Part shown: in pieces, positions 1 to 6,184 of the stretch | How positions within the stretch are numbered: the first letter of the stretch is position 1 | How the letters are laid out: each line of letters starts with the position of its first letter | From: Actinomycetota bacterium | GTDB taxonomy: Bacteria; Actinomycetota; Thermoleophilia; Solirubrobacterales; 70-9 | Direction: 5' to 3' | DNA length: 9,572 nt | Assembly: GCA_005884305.1 (NCBI GenBank) | Contig: VAYL01000066.1 | Location: 4,687-14,258, forward strand | Translations under genes and position numbers: made by a program | Notes under the pieces: model-generated | Told to the model about the DNA's origin: nothing | Seen by the model: the letters and a program-made list of their open reading frames with translations, nothing else | Databases searched by the model: none

Positions 1-1
1 C

Positions 2-988
2 GTGCGCCGGGGCCGCGGCCGCCGGGGGCGGGTCGAGCGCCGGGTCGTGCCGGTCTCAGCCGATCCCGAACGGCGCCTCGCGGTGCTGGAGCGCGAGCTG
101 TGGCGGATCGCGGTCGAGAACCTCAACTACTCGGAGCAGCACGCCTGGGCTGCCCTCGCAGGCGCCCGCGTCACGACCAACAACTGGCGCCGGGCGAAGG
201 CGATGCTCCAGCACGACCAGGCCAAGGAGCTACGCCGCCGCTTCCTGCTGACCTGCGTGCAGCGCAACCGCAACCACCAGCTGCGCCTGAAGGCGCTGTC
301 GGAGGTGGCAGCGCTGCGGGACGCCGACGCCTTCGACGACTCGCTCGAGGTCGTGGCGACGTGGCCGCGTGAGGAGCGGCGCGCGGGCGCAAAGGTTCTT
401 CTTCAGGCTCTCGCCGAGCGCCGCATCGGCCGGCGCGACCAGGCACAGGCCTGGGTGTGGCGTCTTGCCGCGATCACGCGCGAGCTCCACGAGGAGTACG
501 CCGTGCAGCGCTGGCCCGAGACCAAGCGGCTGCTCGGCCTGTTCGTGAACTCATCGGGTCGCGCCCACGGGCGCAACGCCCGGCGCATCGTCCACGCCGC
601 GCGCCAGCAGGACCGCCGGCTCGCGATCTCCCTGCTCGCCGCTGCCGTGGCGCACACACCCGAGGCCGAGGAGGTGCTGCGCGGCGCTCGCATGCGCATG
701 GCCCGCAAACCCTCGGCGGTCGCGCGGGAGCTGCTCCGAAACTTCCCCCGCTCCGGAGGCAAGCGCCGGCGGCGGCGCGGCCGGCGGGCCAGCAATGGCG
801 CCAATGGGGGGCGCGAGCGCGAGAACGACGTTGCGGCAGATGACGCGGACGAATCGGGCGCCGAGGCGCAGGCCGGTGACGGCACCTCCAACGGGGATGA
901 GGGCGGCGAGGGGAGCGGTCCCGACGCTCCGGACGTTGAAAGCGAGCCCCAAGGCGCTTCCAGCCGGAAATCCAAATCGACTGGGTGA
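2..988 (+). CDS. Hypothetical Arg-rich helical protein with disordered charged tail (5' end possibly cut)
   Basis: I do not recognise this protein. The frame is open from the window edge to a TGA at 986-988. The first usable start is a GTG at position 2, but no in-frame stop precedes it, so the true start may lie upstream. At least 328 residues are visible. Residues 1-14 are Arg/Gly-rich. Residues about 25-250 look like a series of amphipathic helices with many Arg, Ala, Leu and Trp residues, suggesting a helical-repeat or nucleic-acid-binding fold, although I see no named motif. From Lys254 there is a basic cluster (KRRRRRGRR), then a low-complexity tail rich in Gly, Asp, Glu, Ser and Asn up to residue 328, which is probably disordered. 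No signal peptide or membrane segment is apparent, so it is probably cytoplasmic. It is the only plus-strand gene here and converges on birA. Nucleic-acid binding is inferred from charge alone. Confidence 0.7.
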   Translation: MRRGRGRRGRVERRVVPVSADPERRLAVLERELWRIAVENLNYSEQHAWAALAGARVTTNNWRRAKAMLQHDQAKELRRRFLLTCVQRNRNHQLRLKALSEVAALRDADAFDDSLEVVATWPREERRAGAKVLLQALAERRIGRRDQAQAWVWRLAAITRELHEEYAVQRWPETKRLLGLFVNSSGRAHGRNARRIVHAARQQDRRLAISLLAAAVAHTPEAEEVLRGARMRMARKPSAVARELLRNFPRSGGKRRRRRGRRASNGANGGRERENDVAADDADESGAEAQAGDGTSNGDEGGEGSGPDAPDVESEPQGASSRKSKSTG

Positions 989-1018
989 TTCGGCACCTAT
1001 ACGGGCCCCAATCGCCCA
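982..1018. terminator. Possible bidirectional terminator hairpin between converging genes
   Basis: The arms 982-990 (TGGGTGATT) and 1010-1018 (AATCGCCCA) can pair over nine positions with one G-T wobble, leaving a loop of 19 nt. The hairpin lies exactly where the plus-strand gene (stop 986-988) and birA (stop 997-999) converge, and the left arm includes a stop codon. There is no T-tract on either side and the loop is long. The location is right for a shared terminator, but the structure is weak. Confidence 0.25.
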
Positions 1019-1779
1019 CTCGACGCGAAATCCTCTCCCTCGCTGCCTGAACTGACGTGGAGCGTCACTTCACCCGACCCGAGGCTCAACCGTTCCCCGC
1101 TGGGAGTGAGGACTAGGAGGTTGCCGCGCTCGTCGATCCCGTCGGCCACGCCCGAGCCCTCGCCCGCTGAGCCGCCGGCGCCGGTCCAGCTGATCTCCCG
1201 TCCCCGCAGAGCATCGCGGGCCTCGAACTCCGCGACAACGCGATCGGGCGCCGCCTCAACCCACTCGCCCAGGCGATCGCACACCGCCTCGAGCGTCTTC
1301 TCGGTGCCCGCGCCATGGCCAACCGACGTTGCGGAGTGACGAAGATCATCCGGGAACTCGCCGGGCTCGATCGACACGTTCAGCCCGATCCCGATGACGG
1401 CCCAGTCCGGTGGCTGAGCCTCGATCAGCACGCCCGCGAGCTTTCGCCCCTTGTGCCAGACGTCGTTCGGCCACTTGACCTCGCAGCGGAGCGGCGCCAC
1501 CGCCTCGGCCGCCTCGCATACGGCGAGCGGGACCGCGAGCGGCAGGAGCGCGTGCTCGGCCCGCAGCGGCGCGAGGATCGCGGACACGAGCAGCGCCTTT
1601 CCCGCGGGTGCCGACCAGCGGCGTCCGCGGCGTCCGCGCCCCGCCGTCTGCTCACTCGCCGTGACGAGCATTCCGCTCGGCGCTCCGGCGGCGACGAGCT
1701 CGCGGGCGCGCTCGTTCGTCGAGTCGGCCACCCGGTAGTGCCTGCGCGGTACGCCGAAGGCGGCCTTCACCGCTGTCAA
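997..1779 (-). CDS. birA: Biotin--[acetyl-CoA-carboxylase] ligase, single-function form
   Basis: This enzyme activates biotin with ATP to biotinyl-5'-AMP and attaches it to a lysine of biotin carboxyl carrier domains, such as those of acetyl-CoA or pyruvate carboxylase, in the cytoplasm. The protein is 260 aa from a TTG start. It shows the ligase signatures STNERA (20-25), GRGRRGR (47-53, the biotinyl-AMP loop), KWPND (102-106), KLAGVL (113-118) and GIGLNV (130-135). A short C-terminal domain follows, ending in a GEVTL stretch. It lacks the N-terminal helix-turn-helix of E. coli BirA, so it is probably not a repressor. The TTG at 1779 overlaps the TGA of the upstream SAM hydrolase gene as TTGA, which indicates translational coupling. 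A GTG at 1770 is the alternative start and would remove only three residues. The stop TAG at 997-999 is 8 nt from the converging gene's stop. Confidence 0.93.
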   Translation of the reverse strand: MTAVKAAFGVPRRHYRVADSTNERARELVAAGAPSGMLVTASEQTAGRGRRGRRWSAPAGKALLVSAILAPLRAEHALLPLAVPLAVCEAAEAVAPLRCEVKWPNDVWHKGRKLAGVLIEAQPPDWAVIGIGLNVSIEPGEFPDDLRHSATSVGHGAGTEKTLEAVCDRLGEWVEAAPDRVVAEFEARDALRGREISWTGAGGSAGEGSGVADGIDERGNLLVLTPSGERLSLGSGEVTLHVSSGSEGEDFASSGRLGPV

Positions 1780-2591
1780 TCCGCGGGGCGCAGCGTGACC
1801 TCGGCGCCCGGCTCCAGGCCGAGCTCCGCCGCGGCGTCGCCGCGGTTGACCGCCACCGCTAGGGTCGCGTTCGAGTCCTCGTAGAGAAGCAGGCCGCCCT
1901 CGGGGACATCGGCGAATGTGAGCGCGAAGACCGCGTCGCGGGTCTTTCCGGCGACTTCGACCGTCACCGGACGTCCCATCCGCAGGCCGCTCTGCGACAG
2001 GTGGCGATCGGCGAGGTCCAAGGCGACGTTGCCGAAGCGGTCGACGGAGACGGCGTGCGCCACGACCCGCCTGGACCCGATTACCGGCTCGGTCGACTCT
2101 GTGCGCACCAACGACTCGGGATCGATCGCCTCCCCCACATCGGACAGGGATGCGCCGCGGGCCAGATGCGCGGCGATGGGGGCGAAGATGTCGCGTCCGT
2201 GAAAGGTTGCCGAGACCGGCTGCAACCGAAGGTCCGACAGCGAGGCATCGACCGCCTCGGTGCCGCGTCCGAGGCGCTCGATCGCCGGCCACAGCAGCCC
2301 GTTGTCGGGACCGACCAGGATGCGATCCTCGGTCGCCGTGCGGACGGCGACCGCGCGTCGCGGCGATCCCACCCCCGGATCCACCACCGCCAGATGGATG
2401 CCGGCCGGCGCATAGGGCACCGCGTTGGCGAGAACCAGTGCGCCCTGCCCGACCGCATGGCGCGGGATGCCATGGGTGAGATCGATGATGTTTGCGCGGG
2501 GCGCGATGCGCGCGATCACGGCGCGGCAGACGCCGGCGAACTCGTCCTCGTAGCCGTAATCGGATAGAAACGTAATCGGCCGCGTCGCCAC
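1776..2591 (-). CDS. SAM hydroxide adenosyltransferase (SAM hydrolase, DUF62 family)
   Basis: Members of this family cleave S-adenosylmethionine with a water-derived hydroxide to give adenosine and methionine; they share the fold of the fluorinase and the chlorinase SalL. The 271 aa protein has the family landmarks SDYG (10-13), IDLTHGI (36-42), VVDPGVG (69-75), GPDNG (94-98), FHGRDIF (130-136) and RFGN in the C-terminal domain. The Asp-Arg-His triad known for the hydrolases appears as Asp71, Arg78 and His131. It lacks the insertion loop of the longer fluorinase, so hydroxide use is favoured over halide. The GTG at 2591 is the only usable start upstream of the first motif, because an in-frame TAG lies at 2601-2603; a close GAGG (2594-2597) precedes it. 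It lies 29 nt after the PAS-EAL gene and overlaps birA by 4 nt. The family is well known biochemically, but its physiological role is unsettled. Confidence 0.9.
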   Translation of the reverse strand: MATRPITFLSDYGYEDEFAGVCRAVIARIAPRANIIDLTHGIPRHAVGQGALVLANAVPYAPAGIHLAVVDPGVGSPRRAVAVRTATEDRILVGPDNGLLWPAIERLGRGTEAVDASLSDLRLQPVSATFHGRDIFAPIAAHLARGASLSDVGEAIDPESLVRTESTEPVIGSRRVVAHAVSVDRFGNVALDLADRHLSQSGLRMGRPVTVEVAGKTRDAVFALTFADVPEGGLLLYEDSNATLAVAVNRGDAAAELGLEPGAEVTLRPAD

Positions 2592-2620
2592 GGCCTCAGC
2601 CTAGGACTTCTTGGCAGCGC

Positions 2621-3694
2621 TCAGCCGACCGGCGCCGGGCGGCCGATGTGGTAGCCCTGGGCGTAGTCCACGCCGATGTCGCTCACGAGCTCAAGGGTGC
2701 GAGCATCCTCGATGCCCTCCGCGACGGTCATCATTCTCAGCTCGCGTGCGATCGCGACGATGCCGCGGAGCATGGCCTGGTCGTCGCGGTTGGTCGCGGC
2801 GTCGCGGACGAAGCTCGTGTCGATCTTCAGGTAGTGGATCGGCAAGACCCGCAGGTGGGTGAGCGAGCCGAAACCGGTCCCGAAGTCGTCCAGCGCGAAC
2901 CGGCAGCCCAGCGAGGTGAGCCGCTCGGCAAACCCGACCGCGACGTCGAGCTGCTCCAGGGCCGCCGTCTCGGTGATCTCGAACACGAGGTTCGACGGGT
3001 TGACGCCTGCACGGTCGATCCACTTCTCGAGCCGACCCGTGAACTCCTCGTCCCCGATCGACACCGCCGAGAGATTCACCTCAGACCGCCGCCCCTGGCG
3101 CGACAGCGCCACCGCGTGGGCGGACATCCAGCGGTCGACGAGGCCGATTAGACCGGTGCGCTCGGCGTCCGGCAGGAATTCCGCGGGGGTCAGGACGCGG
3201 TCGGTTCCAGTGGTGTTTCGCATCCGCACCAGGAGCTCCTCCTGCACGATCTCCCCCCGCCTGTGGTCGAGGATCGGCTGGCTGTAGGCGAGTAGGTGCT
3301 CGTCGGTGAGCACGCCCCGCAGGCGAGCCTCGGTCTCCTTGTCCTGGGTAATGTCGAAAGCGACCGCATACCAATTCTGTCCGTCGGTCCGCGCGCTCCA
3401 GCGCAGCCACCGCCAGCCGCCGCCTCGCGCCCGGTAGCGGTTCTCGAAGTTCACCACTTGGTAATCCGTACGGGCGACCTTCGCCAGCTCGGCGACGGTC
3501 CGCTCGCGATCGGCGGGATGGATGAAGTCGATGATCGGGCGGGACTGGAGCTCCTCGCGCGTCCATCCGAGGACCCGCTCCCAGCCGCTGTTCAGCGAGG
3601 TGAAATACCCGTCCGAGTTGACCGTGCAGAGGAGGTCGCGCTCGATGTGGAACCCGAAACTTCCCGTTTGCGGGTCCTTATCTTGTGGATTCAC
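2621..3694 (-). CDS. PAS-EAL protein, probable cyclic-di-GMP phosphodiesterase
   Basis: The 357 aa protein has one PAS domain (about residues 15-125, with WERVLGW at 38-44, IHPADR at 58-63 and the closing AVAFDITQDK at 110-119) followed by an EAL domain (about 130-353). No GGDEF domain, signal peptide or membrane segment is seen, so it should be a cytoplasmic sensor-effector that hydrolyses c-di-GMP to pGpG. The signature glutamate motif reads ELLVR (Glu153, Leu155, Arg157) instead of EALLR, which keeps ExLxR. The metal and substrate ligands are present: Asn207, Glu239 in FEITET, Asp269-Asp270 in DDFGTG, Lys290 in LKID, Glu326 in VAEGIE and Gln346 in QGY. I therefore predict it is active. The PAS ligand cannot be told from sequence. 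The GTG at 3694 is chosen because AAGGGAG (3698-3704) lies just upstream. It is the first gene of a three-gene group with the SAM hydrolase and birA. Confidence 0.93.
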   Translation of the reverse strand: MNPQDKDPQTGSFGFHIERDLLCTVNSDGYFTSLNSGWERVLGWTREELQSRPIIDFIHPADRERTVAELAKVARTDYQVVNFENRYRARGGGWRWLRWSARTDGQNWYAVAFDITQDKETEARLRGVLTDEHLLAYSQPILDHRRGEIVQEELLVRMRNTTGTDRVLTPAEFLPDAERTGLIGLVDRWMSAHAVALSRQGRRSEVNLSAVSIGDEEFTGRLEKWIDRAGVNPSNLVFEITETAALEQLDVAVGFAERLTSLGCRFALDDFGTGFGSLTHLRVLPIHYLKIDTSFVRDAATNRDDQAMLRGIVAIARELRMMTVAEGIEDARTLELVSDIGVDYAQGYHIGRPAPVG

Positions 3695-3697
3695 CAG

Positions 3698-3704
3698 CTC
3701 CCTT
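3698..3704 (-). promoter_or_regulatory. Ribosome binding site of the PAS-EAL gene
   Basis: On the minus strand this reads AAGGGAG, a strong Shine-Dalgarno match, 3 nt before the GTG at 3694. It decides the start of the PAS-EAL gene. It contrasts with the overlapping genes nearby, which lack a clear site. Confidence 0.6.
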
Positions 3705-3713
3705 AGTGGCTCC

Positions 3714-3731
3714 GAGCCCGGCTGTGGGCTC
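3714..3731. repeat. Short perfect inverted repeat in the hemD / PAS-EAL gap
   Basis: GAGCCC (3714-3719) and GGGCTC (3726-3731) form a perfect 6 bp stem with a 6 nt loop in the 76 nt gap 3695-3770. It lies about 40 nt after the cobA-hemD stop and about 20 nt before the PAS-EAL start. It could be a weak terminator for the hem operon or a hairpin in the leader of the PAS-EAL message. There is no T-tract. I see no convincing -35/-10 pair in this gap. Confidence 0.3.
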
Positions 3732-3770
3732 CACGGCCTGCAACGAGGCTAGGGACACCGGGCGTCCGGG

Positions 3771-5297
3771 TCAACCGACAACCGTTCGCGTCGCGGCGTC
3801 CTGAAGCAGAGCATCCACGAGTCCGTCCGGGTCATGACGCTCGGCCTCGACGGCCACCTCGAGGCCCGCTTCTCGCGCCGCCTGGCTCGTCACCGGGCCG
3901 ATCGAGACAATCCTGGCGTCGTGCGGCACCCGATCGCCGACCGCCGCGACGAAATTCCGCACGGTCGAGGACGACGTGAAGGTCACGTAGTCGGACGACT
4001 GCGCGGCCTCCACGGCCACCGGGTCGGGCTGCTCCGCAACGGTCTCATACAGAGCGACCACGTCGACCTTCGCGCCCCGGTCGCGAAGCGCTTCGGGCAG
4101 GACGTCCCGCGCCTCCGCGGCGCGAGCCACCAGGGCCGGGCGGTCCATCACGTCGACGGCGGCCAGGGATTCGACGAGCGCCTCGCCGACCGACCGCTCC
4201 GGAACGACGTCGGCCCGGATGCCTCGGTTCGCGAGCGCGGCGGCCGTTCCAGGGCCGATCGCCGCGACGGTGGCGTTGGCGAGCGCGCGGGCGTCGAGCC
4301 CGGCTTCCGCCAGTGCCTGGAACAGGAGGCACGCGCCGTTCGGGCTCGTCACGCAGATCAGGGAGTAGGAGTGAATCGCACCGACTGCGTCGCGCACCTG
4401 GGGCGTGTCAAGGCGCGGCTCGATCCGGATCGCCGGCAGTTCGACGACGTCGGCTCCCAGAGCCGCCAGCGTCGCGGCGAGCCCGCTGGCCTGAGCGCGC
4501 GCCCGTGTGACGACGACACGGCGTCCGAAGAGCGGCCGGCGCTCGAGCCATGCGATCGTCTCCCGGCGCGCCGCCACGGCGCCGACCAGGACGATCGCGG
4601 GGGGCTTGACTTTGGCCCTGGCGACGGCGTCGGGCAACTCGGCGAGGGACGCATGGACCGTTCGCTGCACCGGCGTCGTGCCGCGCTCGACGACCGCTGC
4701 GGGCTCCTCGGCCCTGCGGCCCGCCGCGATCAGGCGGGCGACGATCTCGCCCAGGCGCCTGACACCCATGTAGAGGACGAGCGTCCCCGGGAAGCGGGCG
4801 AGGGAGTCCCAGTCGATGGCCGACCCATCCTTCGACGGATCCTCGTGACCGGTGACGAACGCGACCGCGGAGGCATCGTCGCGATGCGTCACCGGGATGC
4901 CGGCGTAGGCCGGTGCGGCCACGCCCGCGGTGACGCCCGGCACGACCTCGAAGGGGATTCCGGCCTCGGCGAGGCCCTCGGCCTCCTCAGCCCCCCGGCC
5001 GAACACGAACGGGTCGCCGCCCTTCAGCCGCACCACGCTCCGCCCGGCGCGCGCGTGCTCGACCATCAGGCGCTCGATGTCCGGCTGCTCGATCTCGGCC
5101 TCGCCGGGGCGCTTGCCGACGTACGCCAGCTCGGCATCCTCGCGCGCGCCGCGCAGCGCCTCGGCGGGAATCAGCCGGTCGTGCAGGATCACGTCGGCGC
5201 TCGCGACGAGCTCTGCGCCGCGCACGGTCATGAGCCCGGGATCGCCCGGTCCGGCGCCGACCAGGTACACGACGCCGGGGCGCGCGGCGGGCGTCAC
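3771..5297 (-). CDS. cobA-hemD: Fused uroporphyrinogen-III C-methyltransferase / uroporphyrinogen-III synthase
   Basis: This is a two-domain protein of 508 aa. Residues about 8-245 are SAM-dependent uroporphyrinogen-III methyltransferase (SUMT), which makes precorrin-2 for siroheme and cobalamin. Its motifs are VGAGPGDPGLMT (13-24), RLKGGDPFVFGRG (90-102) and VPGVTAG (119-125), followed by GIPVTHR. Residues about 250-508 are uroporphyrinogen-III synthase (HemD), which closes hydroxymethylbilane with inversion of ring D. Its landmarks are VTSPNG, AIGPGTAAAL, TFTSSSTVRNF and SIGPVTSQAA. One polypeptide thus makes uroporphyrinogen III and can divert it from heme. The GTG start at 5297 overlaps the hemC TGA as GTGA (5294-5297), which indicates coupling. 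An upstream extension of the frame would run deep into hemC and carries no conserved residues. It is the last gene of the ccm-hem run; hemB does not follow. Confidence 0.94.
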   Translation of the reverse strand: MTPAARPGVVYLVGAGPGDPGLMTVRGAELVASADVILHDRLIPAEALRGAREDAELAYVGKRPGEAEIEQPDIERLMVEHARAGRSVVRLKGGDPFVFGRGAEEAEGLAEAGIPFEVVPGVTAGVAAPAYAGIPVTHRDDASAVAFVTGHEDPSKDGSAIDWDSLARFPGTLVLYMGVRRLGEIVARLIAAGRRAEEPAAVVERGTTPVQRTVHASLAELPDAVARAKVKPPAIVLVGAVAARRETIAWLERRPLFGRRVVVTRARAQASGLAATLAALGADVVELPAIRIEPRLDTPQVRDAVGAIHSYSLICVTSPNGACLLFQALAEAGLDARALANATVAAIGPGTAAALANRGIRADVVPERSVGEALVESLAAVDVMDRPALVARAAEARDVLPEALRDRGAKVDVVALYETVAEQPDPVAVEAAQSSDYVTFTSSSTVRNFVAAVGDRVPHDARIVSIGPVTSQAAREAGLEVAVEAERHDPDGLVDALLQDAATRTVVG

Positions 5298-6184
5298 GCC
5301 GCCTCCTCTGCGCGCTCGAGGATCTCCCGGGCGCCGGCCGCCAGCATCCGTTCGGCCAACGACTCGCCCAGGGCGACCGGCTGCTCCGGGTCGCCCGCCA
5401 CCCGGTCGCGAACCCACTCGGAGCCGTCGGGCAGCCCCGCGTAGCCGTGGAGCTCCAGCTCCTCTTCACCAAGGCGGGCGCAGACGCCCACCGGCGTCTG
5501 GCAGCTCGCGTCCATGGCAACGACGGCGGCTCGCTCGGCGGTCAACTCCACGAGGGCGTCGTGGTCGGAGATCCGCGCGGCCTGGGAAGCCGCTGACGCA
5601 TCGTCGCGCCGCGCCTCGAGCGCGAGCGAGCCCTGGCCCGGCGCGGGCGTGAGCACGTCGATCGCGAACGTGAACGATATCTCGCTCTCCCGGCCCAGCC
5701 GGCGCAGCCCTGCCGCCGCCAGCACGATGCCGTCGTAGGCCCCCTCCGAGAGCTTTCGAAGCCGGGTGTCCACGTTGCCGCGAAGGTCGACGACCTCCAG
5801 GTCATCGCGCACCGCCAGGAGCTGTGAGCGCCGCCGGAGGCTGGAGGTGCCGATTCGCGAGCCCGGGGTGATCTCGCCGAGCGAGGATGCCTCTCCCACG
5901 TAAGCGTCCAGAGGGTCCTCCCGGGCCGGGACCCCGGCCAGCCTGAGCTCGTCCGGCCGCTGCCCGGGGACGTCCTTCGCCGAGTGGACGCCCAGGTCCA
6001 CCTCACCGGCGAGCAGCGCCCGCTCGACGCCCCGGACGAAGCGCTCCTTGTCTCCAGGCTCAGAGTCCGTGGATCGGACCAGGACCACCTCGGCGTCCCC
6101 GATGGCATCGGCGACGGATTGGGCCTGGGCGAGAGCGAGGCTGCTCCCGCGAGTCCCGAGCTTGACGAGCTCCGTGTGCGTCAA
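5294..6184 (-). CDS. hemC: Porphobilinogen deaminase (hydroxymethylbilane synthase)
   Basis: This cytoplasmic enzyme polymerises four porphobilinogens into hydroxymethylbilane on a covalent dipyrromethane cofactor. The protein is 296 aa with the family motifs GTRGSSLALAQ (10-20), HSAKDVP (67-73, with catalytic Asp71), GTSSLRRRSQ (112-121), LRGNVDTRL (134-142) and APGQGSLALE (181-190). The cofactor cysteine is Cys228 in SCQTPVG. The usual substrate-binding arginines are present (Arg12, Arg117, Arg118, Arg135, Arg141). The lid segment before KERFV (around 38-48) is several residues shorter than in E. coli HemC and lacks the usual GGKG. I choose the TTG at 6184, which overlaps the hemA TGA as TTGA and puts the first conserved motif about nine residues in; no good ribosome site precedes it, so it probably depends on translation of hemA. 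Its product feeds the HemD domain encoded next. Confidence 0.94.
   Translation of the reverse strand: MTHTELVKLGTRGSSLALAQAQSVADAIGDAEVVLVRSTDSEPGDKERFVRGVERALLAGEVDLGVHSAKDVPGQRPDELRLAGVPAREDPLDAYVGEASSLGEITPGSRIGTSSLRRRSQLLAVRDDLEVVDLRGNVDTRLRKLSEGAYDGIVLAAAGLRRLGRESEISFTFAIDVLTPAPGQGSLALEARRDDASAASQAARISDHDALVELTAERAAVVAMDASCQTPVGVCARLGEEELELHGYAGLPDGSEWVRDRVAGDPEQPVALGESLAERMLAAGAREILERAEEAA

Noticed and set aside
1776..2591. Fluorinase or chlorinase (halometabolite gene)
   Set aside because: The protein is shorter, lacks the fluorinase insertion loop, carries the Asp-Arg-His hydrolase triad and has no biosynthetic cluster around it.
997..3694. Novel defence or SAM-depletion system made of PAS-EAL, SAM hydrolase and BirA
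   Set aside because: All three are ordinary housekeeping or signalling families, with no nuclease, toxin or mobile-element context. Co-orientation alone does not support a defence role.
3695..3770. Promoter in the 76 nt gap
   Set aside because: A TTGCAG-like box exists on the minus strand, but no acceptable -10 lies at the right spacing.
3834..5444. Plus-strand open frame of more than 500 codons opposite cobA-hemD and the end of hemC
   Set aside because: It mirrors well-supported minus-strand genes, has no recognisable domain, and long antisense frames are expected at this GC content.
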